64,000 bases of DNA, from contig CACNNQ010000003.1 in NCBI GenBank assembly GCA_902621855.1, forward strand, positions 122,665-186,664, given 5' to 3'. The notes under the pieces were generated by a model that was not told the DNA's origin, made no database searches, and saw only the letters and a program-made list of their open reading frames with translations. Shown piece by piece: positions 23,023 through 33,817 of this stretch. Positions within the stretch are counted from its first letter, which is position 1. Each line of letters opens with the position of its first letter. The position numbers were made by a program, and so were the translations under genes. This DNA comes from an uncultured Alphaproteobacteria bacterium. Its GTDB lineage: Bacteria > Pseudomonadota > Alphaproteobacteria > HIMB59 > GCA-002718135.

Positions 23023-23450
23023 TATCTTTTTGTGTAGTATTTAATTAAATTATTTACTCTTTCAGGTGTTTGCAAATACCACAAGCTGTCTATCATCTCT
23101 AATGATGCCATGAATTTTTGTTTCTTATTTAAAAAATAAAGCATTTTTTTAAATTTAGAGACACCTTTTGCTCCCAGCTGAAAAAGCATTTCTATTAATA
23201 ATTCTTTCTCTGAGATTGTGTGGTCTTTTTTAAAAAATTTTTTTTTGTATTGTTTGTGTGCTATTTTAAAATCTAATTCAAACAATTCTTCAAAATGTTT
23301 TTTTTTAAATTTTTTAATGTAATATTTATTTTCTTTTTCTGTAATGAGATGTCCATAGCCAATAGTATAAAACCCTAATTGATCTTGATAAGGCTTATCG
23401 GAATAACCTTCGTTTTTTTTAATTCGATCTTTTAGTTTTTTAAAGGACAA
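23022..23450 (-). CDS. phage-type (GH24-like) lysozyme
   Basis: IKKNEGYSDKPYQDQLGFYTIGYGHLITEKE retains the E...D...T pattern of T4-type lysozymes. Confidence 0.75.
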   Translation of the reverse strand: MSFKKLKDRIKKNEGYSDKPYQDQLGFYTIGYGHLITEKENKYYIKKFKKKHFEELFELDFKIAHKQYKKKFFKKDHTISEKELLIEMLFQLGAKGVSKFKKMLYFLNKKQKFMASLEMIDSLWYLQTPERVNNLIKYYTKR

Positions 23451-23453
23451 ATA

Positions 23454-24035
23454 TTACGTTTGGGTTAATATCCATATAGGACTAGAGGAATTCACTTCTT
23501 TTTCAAAAGTCCATGTGTCTTTGTTTTTGATAATTTTTCCCTCATCTTCATTTATCATTTGTTCACTAATAAAATTAATAGATATTGAGATAATGTTATT
23601 TTCAACTTTTGCATCTTCAATACTATCTATAACCAATGAATAAAATTGGGAGGTTGGGTCATTTTCGTTTTGATCAATTGCTTTTTCAAAAGCTGAATAA
23701 ACATCATTAGAAACAAGTCCTTTCAATGTCTTTTTGTCTCCATTGTTGAAAGATGTAATAATAATTTCAAAAGCTTTTTTAGCCCCTTCTAAAAATTCCT
23801 TATGATTAAAATGGTTAACATTTTTATATACATTTTCTAATTTAAGTTGATTTTCGAGTAACGAAGGTATTTCGGTTGTTGGTTGTTTATTCTCTTTAAT
23901 TGTGGTTTTTTGTTCTGGAGCTTGTTTTTGGAAACCTGTTCTTTTGCCCAAAACACTTCTTAAACGATATATTATAAATCCAGCGATTGCTGCAAATATT
24001 AGTATATCAAAAAATTGTAGATCACCATAAAGCAT
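23454..24035 (-). CDS. Tim44/TimA-like membrane-anchored protein
   Basis: N-terminal TM, Tim44-like domain (FLEGAKKAFEIIITSFNNGDKKTLKGLVSNDVYSAFEKAI). Confidence 0.88.
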   Translation of the reverse strand: MLYGDLQFFDILIFAAIAGFIIYRLRSVLGKRTGFQKQAPEQKTTIKENKQPTTEIPSLLENQLKLENVYKNVNHFNHKEFLEGAKKAFEIIITSFNNGDKKTLKGLVSNDVYSAFEKAIDQNENDPTSQFYSLVIDSIEDAKVENNIISISINFISEQMINEDEGKIIKNKDTWTFEKEVNSSSPIWILTQT

Positions 24036-24049
24036 ATAAATTTATATAA

Positions 24050-24742
24050 TTACTTTTTTAAATATTGATAGTTAAATTTATTCCAAATTGGGTTTTTAAT
24101 CTTTTTTAACATTTCTTTATGTTTTGAGAATTCCTCATCTGACACATAAATTTCTTTGGTTTTTTCGTTATTTATATTTGTGAAATTGGTGTTATAGTTA
24201 TTATCTTCAAATGTCTCCAGTTTCATTGAAAATTGCTTGCCACCTTTTAATTCTAAGTATACCGATGCCAATAATTGAGAGTCAAGCAAGGCGCCATGGA
24301 ATGACCTATCAGACAAGTCTATACTAAACCGCCTGCAGAGATAATCTAAATTTGCTATTCTTGTGTTTAAAACTTTCCTAGCTAATGAAACAGTATCTAT
24401 AACAGGGTTTGTTAAAGGTGGTATTCCAATTAAAGATAGTTCATTATTAATAAAACCTAAATCAAATTGTGAATTATGGATTATAAGTGTATCTTTTTTA
24501 ATAAAATCTAACAATTTTTTATAAGATTGTTTGAAAGTTTTTTGTTTATCCAAGAATTCATTAGATAAGCCTACAATCTTTTTTGCATCAGAACTTATAT
24601 CTTTATCAGGTTTACAATAAAACTGTAGGGTGTTTCCTGTTGGTACGTGGTTTTTTAGCTCAACACAACCAACCTCAATTATTCTATCTCCAGACTTAAA
24701 ACTTAGCCCGGTGGTTTCTGTATCTAAAACAACTTCTCTCAT
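24050..24742 (-). CDS. dnaQ: DNA polymerase III subunit epsilon
   Basis: VVLDTETTGLSFKSGDRIIEVG, HGALLDSQLLASVYLEL. Confidence 0.96.
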   Translation of the reverse strand: MREVVLDTETTGLSFKSGDRIIEVGCVELKNHVPTGNTLQFYCKPDKDISSDAKKIVGLSNEFLDKQKTFKQSYKKLLDFIKKDTLIIHNSQFDLGFINNELSLIGIPPLTNPVIDTVSLARKVLNTRIANLDYLCRRFSIDLSDRSFHGALLDSQLLASVYLELKGGKQFSMKLETFEDNNYNTNFTNINNEKTKEIYVSDEEFSKHKEMLKKIKNPIWNKFNYQYLKK

Positions 24743-25329
24743 TTTACTAATATGTCTAATATGTTATTTATATTTATAATATATTTTTTCAGTGATTGGT
24801 TATTGAAAATTATTATATTAGAGTGCTCTTTTCTTTGCCTGTCGGTAGTTTGGTGTTTAATAATATTGTTGAAGGTTTTTTTGGTCATAAGTTTTGATTT
24901 TTTTAATCTTAAAAATCTGTTTTTTCTTGTAGATATAACCGAAACTACAAAATCAAATTCTTTTTGTAGATTGTTTTCAATTAATAGCGGTATATCAAAA
25001 AAAATTATTTTTTGTTTTGTCTCTTTTTTTATAAATTGGATTCTTTTTTTTCTTATTATTTGAAATATATATTTTTCTAGATTGGTTTTAATTTCTTTAT
25101 TAGAAAAAATAGTCTCTGCAATAACTTTTTTATTTATTTTTTTATTTTGAATTGAGCTGCTTAATCCAATTTTTACTAAGTGGTTGATAAAATTTTTATT
25201 AGGTTTTTGGTATAATTTAGCCACTTCAACATCAGAGTCTTGTAATTTAAGTTTTCTTTTAATAACTTGATTTGAAAAAGTGGATTTCCCTGATCCAATT
25301 CCTCCAGTTATTGCAACCAAAAGTGTCAT
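24739..25329 (-). CDS. coaE: dephospho-CoA kinase
   Basis: AITGGIGSGKSTFSN; position between dnaQ and aroE. Confidence 0.93.
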   Translation of the reverse strand: MTLLVAITGGIGSGKSTFSNQVIKRKLKLQDSDVEVAKLYQKPNKNFINHLVKIGLSSSIQNKKINKKVIAETIFSNKEIKTNLEKYIFQIIRKKRIQFIKKETKQKIIFFDIPLLIENNLQKEFDFVVSVISTRKNRFLRLKKSKLMTKKTFNNIIKHQTTDRQRKEHSNIIIFNNQSLKKYIININNILDILVK

Positions 25330-26111
25330 TTTATTTTTTTGTCTAAGATTTTAATAAGTTTTGTGTCTACTGAAGGACTAAAACCAAACCACAATTTAAA
25401 ACATGGTATAGCCTGATGTAATAACATCGATATACCATAGATTTTTTTATTTTTTGGAAACATTTTTAAAAATTCAGTTTCTTTTGGACTATAAACTATA
25501 TCACTTAGTAGAACATTTTTGTCTACTAGGTGTTTTTTTGATTTTTTTATTAAGTTTTTTGGTGTTGTGTTAATTATTAAACCCGCAGACCCCAAGTGTC
25601 TATCTAAGGTTTTTAGGCTTTTAGTATATTTTAATTTTTTTAAAAAATTGATTTTTCTTCTTGTTCTGTTGAAAATGGTTATTTTTTTGAAGCCTTTAAT
25701 CCTTAGAACATAATGAATGGCTTGAGCTGCACCTCCGTATCCGACAAGAAGGATTGTTTTGTTTTTAATGTTGATGTTTTTAGGTAGAGAATTAAAATAA
25801 CCCAACCAGTCAGTATTGATGCCCTTAATTTTTTTTCCTATTAATATACAGTTTACAGCATTTATTTTTTTTGAGTGTTTATCAAGAATGTCTGTGTGTT
25901 TTATTATCTGTTTTTTGTATGGTATTGTTATGTTTAAACCTTTGGTTTCTTTGTTTTTGATAACCTTTGTAATTTCTTTTGTAAAATTTTTATTTTTTAT
26001 TTCAATATATCCATAACTTGCTTTAATTTTATACTTTTTAAACCAATAGTTGAAAATCGTTGGAGACAAACTTGTGGAAACTGAATTACCGACAACAAAG
26101 TAATTATTCAT
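25326..26111 (-). CDS. aroE: shikimate dehydrogenase
   Basis: VGNSVSTSLSPTIFNYWF, GLNITIPYKKQI, VGYGGAAQAIHYVL. Confidence 0.93.
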   Translation of the reverse strand: MNNYFVVGNSVSTSLSPTIFNYWFKKYKIKASYGYIEIKNKNFTKEITKVIKNKETKGLNITIPYKKQIIKHTDILDKHSKKINAVNCILIGKKIKGINTDWLGYFNSLPKNINIKNKTILLVGYGGAAQAIHYVLRIKGFKKITIFNRTRRKINFLKKLKYTKSLKTLDRHLGSAGLIINTTPKNLIKKSKKHLVDKNVLLSDIVYSPKETEFLKMFPKNKKIYGISMLLHQAIPCFKLWFGFSPSVDTKLIKILDKKIK

Positions 26112-26731
26112 TTTATTTTAGATATATAGTTTAATAATTTAAACAGTGGCAGCCCTAATACATTAAAATAATCACCTTTAATATTTTCAATTACATTTGG
26201 TCCCAAGGCTTCAATTTGATAACACCCAACTGAATTAAGGATTTGTTTTCCAGTTTTTTTTAGATATTTTTCAATCTGTAGCGGTTTTAATTTTCTTATT
26301 TTTACAGATGTGGTTTCTGAGGTTTGCCAAACTTTTTTACCATTTTTACAAATTGTAAGCCCTGAAACTATTTTGTGTGTTTTACCAGATAGTTTTATTA
26401 TTTTACTTTGAGCCTCATACATATTTTTAGCTTTGTCAAACACCTTATTGTCTAAATATATTAAGGTGTCACACCCAATAACATAATGTTTAAAATAATT
26501 TTTTTTAATACTTATGCTTTTAGCTTTTTCATAAGATAGTGTTTTAGCGATATTAGTTGGCTTTAATTTTCCCTTAATGCTTTTTTTTATAAGCTCTTCA
26601 TTACACAGTGGTCTTACTTGTTTAAATTTAAGTCCACAGTTTTGCAAAATTAACTTCCTAGACTTGCTGGAACTTGCTAGAATATATGTGTTGTTAGTAA
26701 GCATGTTTATAATGTATCTACTTATTAACAT
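26108..26731 (-). CDS. maf: Maf-like nucleoside triphosphate pyrophosphatase
   Basis: YILASSSKSRKLILQNCGLKF, GCDTLIYLDN, YQIEALGPNVIENIKGDYFNVLGLPL; start may be about 27 nt further in. Confidence 0.92.
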   Translation of the reverse strand: MLISRYIINMLTNNTYILASSSKSRKLILQNCGLKFKQVRPLCNEELIKKSIKGKLKPTNIAKTLSYEKAKSISIKKNYFKHYVIGCDTLIYLDNKVFDKAKNMYEAQSKIIKLSGKTHKIVSGLTICKNGKKVWQTSETTSVKIRKLKPLQIEKYLKKTGKQILNSVGCYQIEALGPNVIENIKGDYFNVLGLPLFKLLNYISKIK

Positions 26732-27115
26732 AATTAAAATAAAATTAAATTATCGTTAAAAGTGTTTTTTTTTATTTTTATATTATCAACAGTTTAATAC
26801 TTATAAAAAAATTATCCACTTTGATTTTTAATAGTTTTTATCCCAAAGACTCAACAACTTATCAGTCTTTATTTTAAAATTTAATTTATTGTAAAATATA
26901 AACAATTTAGTATTATTAAAATAATACACAATTTGAATTCATTTTTTTTAAGATGTTAATAAAAAATTAATTAATTCTTAAGAAAAAAAAATTATTGTAA
27001 TAACTACATCCAACAACAACTAAAAATATATATAAATAATAATATTATTATTGTTTTGACATTAATATTTTTTTTTTGTAAAAAATATTTTCATTTCTAA
27101 TACAATTTCAACAAT
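26732..27115. other. candidate chromosomal replication origin (oriC)
   Basis: 384-bp very AT-rich intergenic gap between divergent maf and rho; near-consensus DnaA boxes TTATCAACA (26783-26791), TTATCCACT (26812-26820), TAATACACA (26922-26930); AT-rich tract with perfect palindrome AATAATAATATTATTATT (27035-27052). Confidence 0.6.
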
Positions 27116-28375
27116 ATGAATTTACAAGAATTAAAGAATAAAAATCCAGAAGAACTATTAAAACAAGCTGATAAACTTGGAATTGAAAACCCATCATCGC
27201 TTAGAAAACAAGATTTAATGTTTGCTATTTTAAAAACAATAGCTGATGAAGGTACACCAATCACAGGCTTGGGAGTAATAGAGATAATGCAAGATGGATT
27301 TGGTTTTTTACGATCTTCAGAATCTAACTATCTTCCAGGTCCTGATGATATTTATGTATCTCCATCCCAAATAAAAAAATTCAGTATTAGGACAGGCGAT
27401 AGTGTTGAGGGTGAAATAAGATCACCAAAACAAGGTGAAAGATATTTTGCTATAATTAAAATAAATAAAATAAATGGACAGGATACTGACCAAGTAAAAA
27501 ATAGGGTAAATTTTGAGGACTTAACTCCTTTATATCCAGATTCAAGATTTAGACTTGAACAAGAAAAACCAATGCCAGATTTAACTGAAAGAATTATTGA
27601 TATAATTGCACCACTTGGTAAAGGACAAAGACAGTTGATTGTTGCTCAACCTTTTACTGGTAAAACAATAATCATGCAAAAAATAGCAAATGCTATAACC
27701 GCTAATAGCCCCGATACAAAACTAATAGTTCTTTTGATAGATGAAAGACCAGAAGAAGTAACTGACATGCAAAGATCTTTGACTAAAGGAGAAGTAATTA
27801 GTTCTACTTTTGATGAACCTGCCTCAAGACACGTTCAAGTAGCTGAAATGGTTATAGAAAAAGCTAAAAGATTGGTTGAATATAAACATGATGTTGTAAT
27901 ACTTCTTGATTCAATCACAAGGCTTGGAAGGGCATACAATACGGTTGTTCCTTCAAGTGGAAAGGTATTAACAGGAGGTGTTGACGCTAATGCTTTACAA
28001 AGACCTAAAAGATTTTTTGGAGCTGCTAGAAACGTAGAAAAAGGCGGATCTTTAACTATTATAGCAACAGCTTTAATTGATACTGGAAGTAGAATGGATG
28101 AAGTAATTTTTGAAGAATTTAAAGGAACTGGTAATAGTGAAATGGTTTTAGATAGAAAACTAAGTCAAAAAAGAACATATCCAGCATTTGATATTGGTAA
28201 ATCTGGAACAAGAAAAGAAGAATTATTACTTGATAAAGATGAACTTGGTAAAATATTTATTTTAAGAAAAATACTGGCTCCAATGGGAAGTACAGAAGCT
28301 ATGGAGTTCTTGTTAGATAAAATGAAAAATACAAAAACAAACAACGATTTCTTCCAAAGTATGGGAACTAAATAA
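27116..28375 (+). CDS. rho: transcription termination factor Rho
   Basis: [61 protein letters not shown]. Confidence 0.99.
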   Translation: MNLQELKNKNPEELLKQADKLGIENPSSLRKQDLMFAILKTIADEGTPITGLGVIEIMQDGFGFLRSSESNYLPGPDDIYVSPSQIKKFSIRTGDSVEGEIRSPKQGERYFAIIKINKINGQDTDQVKNRVNFEDLTPLYPDSRFRLEQEKPMPDLTERIIDIIAPLGKGQRQLIVAQPFTGKTIIMQKIANAITANSPDTKLIVLLIDERPEEVTDMQRSLTKGEVISSTFDEPASRHVQVAEMVIEKAKRLVEYKHDVVILLDSITRLGRAYNTVVPSSGKVLTGGVDANALQRPKRFFGAARNVEKGGSLTIIATALIDTGSRMDEVIFEEFKGTGNSEMVLDRKLSQKRTYPAFDIGKSGTRKEELLLDKDELGKIFILRKILAPMGSTEAMEFLLDKMKNTKTNNDFFQSMGTK

Positions 28376-28437
28376 ATATAAATTTTTTATAATTTTTCTT
28401 ATTTACTTAATATCATCTTGGGTTTAATTCCCAAAAA

Positions 28438-29724
28438 ATGAAACCTTTTAAAGAGACAATTTTTGCTCTTGCTACGCAAAGAGGTAAATCAGGTATAGCC
28501 GTCTTTAGAGTTTCAGGAAATAACTCTCATAAACTTATAAAATCAATATCGTCTAAAAAAAAATTTAAAACAAACTTCGCTACATTAAATAATTTATTAG
28601 ATGGAAAGAGTATTATAGATCAAACGCTAACAACTTTTTTTAAATCACCTAAAAGTTATACAGGAGAAAATATGGTAGAAATATCATGTCACGGAAGCAT
28701 CTCAGTAATTAATAAAATAACCAAAACCCTATTAAAAAAACAAATCAGACTTGCCGAACCAGGAGAGTTTACCAAAAGAGCTCTAATGAATGATAAACTT
28801 AGCGTTTTAGAGGCCGAAACAATTAATGATTTAGTTAATGCAGAAACGGAAAACCAAAGAAAGACAGCCATTGGTAATTTAAGTGGAAATTTAGATAAAC
28901 TAGTCAATGAAATATCAAATAAACAAAAAAAACTTCTAGCGGATATAGAGGCCATAATTGATTTTGCTGATGAAGACCTTCCCAAAAAAATATATAAAAG
29001 TATAAAAGAACAAAATAAGAACATATATAAACAAATTGAAAACATTATCAAAAAATCATCTCTGTCTAGACAAATACATAACGGTTTTACAATAACTATT
29101 ATTGGAAAACCAAATACAGGAAAATCCTCTTTTATAAATTATATTAATAATAAAGAGGTATCTATAGTTACCAATATACCAGGAACAACAACAGATTTAG
29201 TAAGCTCCACAATAGACATACAGGGAGATAAATACACATTCATTGATACAGCAGGAATAAGAAAATATAAAAATTTAATTGAAAAAATAGGTATTGAAAG
29301 ATCATTAGAGAGTGCAAAAAAGTCTGATTTAAATATAGTTTTTCTTAAAAATAATGAAAAGAAAAACTACAGTAAGATTAAATCAAAAATATTTGTTAAA
29401 TCAAAATATGATACCAATAAAAAGAAATTTAGCGGGGTACAAAGCATTTCATCAGTATCTGGTTATGGAATTGAAAATCTTATTAAAACTATTTCTTCAA
29501 AACTAAAGAAAAAACCAATTTTTGGACCGGTTTTTTCACGTGAAAGACACCTGGAAAGCCTAAACAAGTCACTTGTATTGCTTAAAAGTCTGGATTTAAA
29601 AGAAATAGATATTGCTGCAGAAAATGTTAGAAGGTCAATTATGTATATTGATGGAATTAATCAAAAATTTGATATTGAGAAAATTTTAGATATAATATTT
29701 AGTGATTTTTGTATTGGTAAGTAA
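28438..29724 (+). CDS. mnmE: tRNA uridine-5-carboxymethylaminomethyl(34) synthesis GTPase MnmE
   Basis: TIFALATQRGKSGIAVFRVSG, IIGKPNTGKSSFIN, C-terminal FCIGK. Confidence 0.97.
   Translation: MKPFKETIFALATQRGKSGIAVFRVSGNNSHKLIKSISSKKKFKTNFATLNNLLDGKSIIDQTLTTFFKSPKSYTGENMVEISCHGSISVINKITKTLLKKQIRLAEPGEFTKRALMNDKLSVLEAETINDLVNAETENQRKTAIGNLSGNLDKLVNEISNKQKKLLADIEAIIDFADEDLPKKIYKSIKEQNKNIYKQIENIIKKSSLSRQIHNGFTITIIGKPNTGKSSFINYINNKEVSIVTNIPGTTTDLVSSTIDIQGDKYTFIDTAGIRKYKNLIEKIGIERSLESAKKSDLNIVFLKNNEKKNYSKIKSKIFVKSKYDTNKKKFSGVQSISSVSGYGIENLIKTISSKLKKKPIFGPVFSRERHLESLNKSLVLLKSLDLKEIDIAAENVRRSIMYIDGINQKFDIEKILDIIFSDFCIGK
29534..29545. promoter_or_regulatory. parS-like site 1
   Basis: TTTCACGTGAAA palindrome, core of the consensus parS TGTTTCACGTGAAACA, inside mnmE. 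Confidence 0.6.
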
Positions 29725-29736
29725 TTTCACGTGAAA
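29725..29736. promoter_or_regulatory. parS-like site 2
   Basis: TTTCACGTGAAA directly after the mnmE stop and over the mnmG start region. Confidence 0.65.
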
Positions 29737-31608
29737 AAAGACATGGACAATAAATTTGATGTAATTGTAATAGGTGGAGGTCATGCAGGTGTGGAAGCAG
29801 CATGCTCATCTGCAAGAACTGGATCAAAAACAGCCTTAATTACCCATAAAATTGAAAAAATAGGAGAAATGTCTTGCAATCCTGCAATTGGAGGTCTTGG
29901 AAAAGGACATCTTGTAAAGGAAATAGACGCTTTAGATGGAATTATGGCTAAAGCCACAGACAGATCCTGTATACAATTTAGAATGTTAAACTCCAGCAGA
30001 GGTGCTGCTGTAAGGGGGCCTAGAGCTCAAACAGACCGAAATTTATATAAAAGTGCCATAAACAAGCTTGTAAAAGAGCAAAAAAACCTTCAAACAGTCG
30101 AAGGCTCGGTTGAAGACTTAATTGTTTCAAAAAATCAGGTAATGGGAGTTGTTTTAGGTAATAGCAAAAAGATATTTTCAAAATCTGTAGTTTTAACTAC
30201 AGGAACTTTCTTACGAGGGTTAATAAGAATAGGTTCTGAGAAACAAGAAGCGGGAAGAGTTGGAGATAAGCCCTCAATTAAGCTAGCAAAAAGGCTTAAA
30301 GATTTAAAGTTTTCAATAGGTAGATTGAAGACAGGAACACCCCCAAGATTACTTAAAAAAACTATAAATTTCAATAACTTAGACGAACAACAACCAGACA
30401 AGAAGCTCACTCCATTTTCTTTTATTAACAGAGATATCCACATTCCTCAAATATCTTGTTTTATTACCCATACCAATAAAAATACTCATAAAATTATCGC
30501 CCAGAACCTTAATCTATCACCAATGTATTCAGGTGAAATACAGTCGATGGGGGCTAGGTATTGCCCGTCTATTGAAGATAAGATTCATAAATTTAAAAGT
30601 AAATCATCTCACCAGATCTTTTTGGAACCAGAAGGATTAGATAGTGATTTAATTTATCCAAACGGAATATCATCCTCTCTTCCAACTGAAATTCAAGAGC
30701 AGTTTGTTAAGACTATTAAGGGTCTAGAGAATGTTACAATTACACAACCCGCTTATGCTATTGAATACGATTTTGTTGATCCTCAAGAATTAACACACTC
30801 GCTTGAAACAAAAAAAATAAAAAATTTATTTTTTGCAGGACAGATAAATGGAACAACTGGATACGAAGAAGCGGCTGCACAAGGTATAATGGCTGGGATA
30901 AATGCATCTCTGAAAACCACGTCCGACAAAGAATTTATAATACCCAGGTCTTCAGGATATATAGGTGTTTTGATAGATGATTTAGTCACAAAAGGAACTA
31001 AAGAACCATATAGAATGTTTACTTCTAGGTCTGAATATAGATTGTTACTTAGAGCCGATAATGCTGACTTAAGACTTACACCTCTCGGAATTGAGATAGG
31101 CTGTGTTGATGTAGATAGGCAAAGAGTGTTTGAAAAAAAATCCATAAGAATAAAAGAAGGCTTTACATTTGTTAAAAGTCATAAATTCTCGCCAGACGCA
31201 CTTCTAAAAAAAGGGATAAAAATAAATAAAGATGGAAAGAAAAGAAATATCATTGATCTCTTATCTTTTTCTAATATTACAACCCCAAAGCTCAAAAAAA
31301 TTGTTCCAGAATTAAATGATTTAGAAGATGATGTAATTGAACAAATAGAAATTGAAGCTAGATATGCAGGATATCTTAATAGACAAAGAATGGATATACA
31401 AGATTTCGAAAAAGAAGAAAATTTAAAAATTCCTAAATCAACCAACTATAAATTAGTTGGTAGCTTGTCTAATGAGATAGTTGAAAAATTATCAAAAATT
31501 AAACCACCAACTCTTGGTGCAGCCTCAAGAATATCAGGTGTAACCCCTGCAGCAACTATAGCCCTGCTTAGATACATTAAAAAAAATAAAAATAAAAAAG
31601 CAGCATAA
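29731..31608 (+). CDS. mnmG: tRNA uridine-5-carboxymethylaminomethyl(34) synthesis enzyme MnmG
   Basis: [41 protein letters not shown]. Confidence 0.99.
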   Translation: MKKDMDNKFDVIVIGGGHAGVEAACSSARTGSKTALITHKIEKIGEMSCNPAIGGLGKGHLVKEIDALDGIMAKATDRSCIQFRMLNSSRGAAVRGPRAQTDRNLYKSAINKLVKEQKNLQTVEGSVEDLIVSKNQVMGVVLGNSKKIFSKSVVLTTGTFLRGLIRIGSEKQEAGRVGDKPSIKLAKRLKDLKFSIGRLKTGTPPRLLKKTINFNNLDEQQPDKKLTPFSFINRDIHIPQISCFITHTNKNTHKIIAQNLNLSPMYSGEIQSMGARYCPSIEDKIHKFKSKSSHQIFLEPEGLDSDLIYPNGISSSLPTEIQEQFVKTIKGLENVTITQPAYAIEYDFVDPQELTHSLETKKIKNLFFAGQINGTTGYEEAAAQGIMAGINASLKTTSDKEFIIPRSSGYIGVLIDDLVTKGTKEPYRMFTSRSEYRLLLRADNADLRLTPLGIEIGCVDVDRQRVFEKKSIRIKEGFTFVKSHKFSPDALLKKGIKINKDGKKRNIIDLLSFSNITTPKLKKIVPELNDLEDDVIEQIEIEARYAGYLNRQRMDIQDFEKEENLKIPKSTNYKLVGSLSNEIVEKLSKIKPPTLGAASRISGVTPAATIALLRYIKKNKNKKAA

Positions 31609-31609
31609 T

Positions 31610-32215
31610 TTGGATAAAAACTCTGTAATAAAAAAATATAATCTCTGCAGTAAGCAAATAGATTTAATAGATAACTACATTTTAAAGTTAAAAAAAAACA
31701 ACCAAATACACAATTTAGTGGGGCCTTCCACAATTGATATTGCATGGGATCGACATGTTAATGATTCATTGCAGTTATCTGAGTTCATGTTGAAAAAAAA
31801 CGCATCAATAATTGATTTTGGTACTGGTGCAGGTTTGCCAGGGGTGATCTTATATATTTTTGGATTTACAAATATATTATTGATTGACTCTAAAATGAAA
31901 AAAATAAACTTTATTAAAGAATTCGCACACGAACAGAAATTAGAAATAAAAACTATTTGCACAAGGGTTGAGAAAATCAAAAATCAAAAATTTGACTTTA
32001 TTATCTGTCGAGCTTTTGCTCCACTAATAAAACTATTAGATTATTCACGTTTTTTTACAAAAAAAAATACATCACTACTTTTTCTTAAAGGAAGAAATGT
32101 TAAAAAAGAAATTGAAGATGCAAAAAAATCCTTTAACTTTGATTATAACCTATACTCCAGTAAAAGTGAAGGTGATGGTTTTGTATTAAAAATAAGTAAA
32201 TATAAAAAATTGTGA
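31610..32215 (+). CDS. rsmG: 16S rRNA (guanine(527)-N7)-methyltransferase, TTG start
   Basis: HNLVGPSTIDIAWDRHVNDSLQLSEF, IDFGTGAGLPGVIL. Confidence 0.96.
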   Translation: MDKNSVIKKYNLCSKQIDLIDNYILKLKKNNQIHNLVGPSTIDIAWDRHVNDSLQLSEFMLKKNASIIDFGTGAGLPGVILYIFGFTNILLIDSKMKKINFIKEFAHEQKLEIKTICTRVEKIKNQKFDFIICRAFAPLIKLLDYSRFFTKKNTSLLFLKGRNVKKEIEDAKKSFNFDYNLYSSKSEGDGFVLKISKYKKL

Positions 32216-32985
32216 AAAAAATTATTTCAATTTCAAATCAAAAAGGTGGGGTTGGTAAAACCACAACTACTATAAATCTTGCTACCTCTTTAGCTGCAGT
32301 AAAGAAAAATGTTTTAATTGTTGATGCTGACCCGCAAGGTAATGCAAGCACTGGACTAGGTCTTAACTATAATTCAAGAAAACCAACTATTTATGAAATG
32401 ATTCACGAAAAGAAACTTTTGGTTGAAGGAATTAAAGAAACACTAATTCCCGGTCTTAAAATAATTGGAGCAAACACAGATCTAGCTGCTGCTGAGGTTG
32501 AGTTGACAAATTTTGAAAAAAGAGAGTTTATATTTAAATCTATATTTTCTGAAATTAATGATTTTGATTTTATTTTTATTGATTGCCCACCTGCACTCGG
32601 ACTTCTAACAATCAACTCATTAGTTGCGTCTGATACTACACTTATTCCTCTTCAATCAGAGTTTTTTGCCCTTGAGGGCCTTTCAGCTTTAATGAACACA
32701 ATTAAACTAATACAACAAAATTATAATAAAGATTTAAAAATTGAGGGAATATTACTTACAATGCTAGACAAAAGAAATTCATTAAGCTCACTTGTAGAGA
32801 AAGACGTAAGGCAACATTTCGGAAATCAAGTATACAAAACCACAATTCCAAGAAATATTAAAATATCTGAAGCACCAAGCCATGGAAAACCAGCCTTGCT
32901 ATATGATACACATGCTGCAGGATCTTTAGCTTATATTGAGCTTGCAAAAGAACTCATTTTAAATCAAAATAAAAATTATGAATAA
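32212..32985 (+). CDS. parA: chromosome partitioning ATPase ParA, GTG start
   Basis: ISISNQKGGVGKTTTTINLATSLA. Confidence 0.98.
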   Translation: MKKIISISNQKGGVGKTTTTINLATSLAAVKKNVLIVDADPQGNASTGLGLNYNSRKPTIYEMIHEKKLLVEGIKETLIPGLKIIGANTDLAAAEVELTNFEKREFIFKSIFSEINDFDFIFIDCPPALGLLTINSLVASDTTLIPLQSEFFALEGLSALMNTIKLIQQNYNKDLKIEGILLTMLDKRNSLSSLVEKDVRQHFGNQVYKTTIPRNIKISEAPSHGKPALLYDTHAAGSLAYIELAKELILNQNKNYE

Positions 32986-33817
32986 AGAAAATAAACTTGG
33001 CATGGGTCTAGGAGCTCTCCTCTCTTCAAGTTCAAACAATAACACAAGTAACAATGGAGTACAAAAAATTAATATTTCACAAATCGTTCCTAACCCATCA
33101 CAACCTAGAAAAAACTTTAAGGATAGTGAGCTCAAGGAACTTTCAAATTCAATTAAAAGCCAAGGCTTAATCCAACCAATTATAGTCAAACCAGTTAGAA
33201 ACGAACAATATCAAATTATTGCAGGAGAGAGAAGGTGGAGAGCTTGTCAATTAAACGGTTTCCATGAAGTTGATTGTGTTGTTAAGAGTTTAGATGACAC
33301 TAATGTCTTAGAAGCTGCATTAATAGAAAATATTCAAAGAGAAGACCTAAATGTAATTGAAGAAGCAAATGCATACAAAGGTTTAATTGAACTTAAAAAA
33401 ATCAATAATGAAAATTTAGCTAAAATTATTGGCAAGAGTTCCAGCCATGTTTCAAATATCTTAAGACTATTAGATCTTGATAAAAAAATACAAGACATGG
33501 TTATAAATGGAGAACTCTCGATGGGACACGCTCGCGCATTAATAGGCGTGCCTAATGCCTATGAAAAAGCAAAAGAAATAGTGCAAAAAAATCTTTCTGT
33601 AAGAGAAGTGGAAAAAATAACTTCAAAGTTCAAAAAAACAAAAAAAACAATTAGTACTAAAGACCCCAATATAATTGATTTAGAAAAAGAGTTATCTGAC
33701 AAAATTGGACTTAAGACCTCAATCCAGTTTAATGAAAATGGCTCTTCTGGTTCTCTGACTCTGTTTTATAGTGATCTTAATCAACTAGATGATATTATGA
33801 GGCGCCTAAAGAAGTGA
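32978..33817 (+). CDS. parB: chromosome partitioning protein ParB
   Basis: LGMGLGALLSS, IVPNPSQPRKNF, IAGERRWRACQLNG, LIENIQREDLNVIEEA. Confidence 0.98.
   Translation: MNKENKLGMGLGALLSSSSNNNTSNNGVQKINISQIVPNPSQPRKNFKDSELKELSNSIKSQGLIQPIIVKPVRNEQYQIIAGERRWRACQLNGFHEVDCVVKSLDDTNVLEAALIENIQREDLNVIEEANAYKGLIELKKINNENLAKIIGKSSSHVSNILRLLDLDKKIQDMVINGELSMGHARALIGVPNAYEKAKEIVQKNLSVREVEKITSKFKKTKKTISTKDPNIIDLEKELSDKIGLKTSIQFNENGSSGSLTLFYSDLNQLDDIMRRLKK

Noticed and set aside
27056-27084. Possible sigma-70 promoter TTGACA...GTAAAA upstream of rho
   Set aside because: -10 match is poor and the region is so AT-rich that chance matches are expected.
28414-28440. TTGGG-TTTAATT-CCCAA hairpin between rho and mnmE
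   Set aside because: Only a 5-bp stem; not strong enough to call as a terminator.
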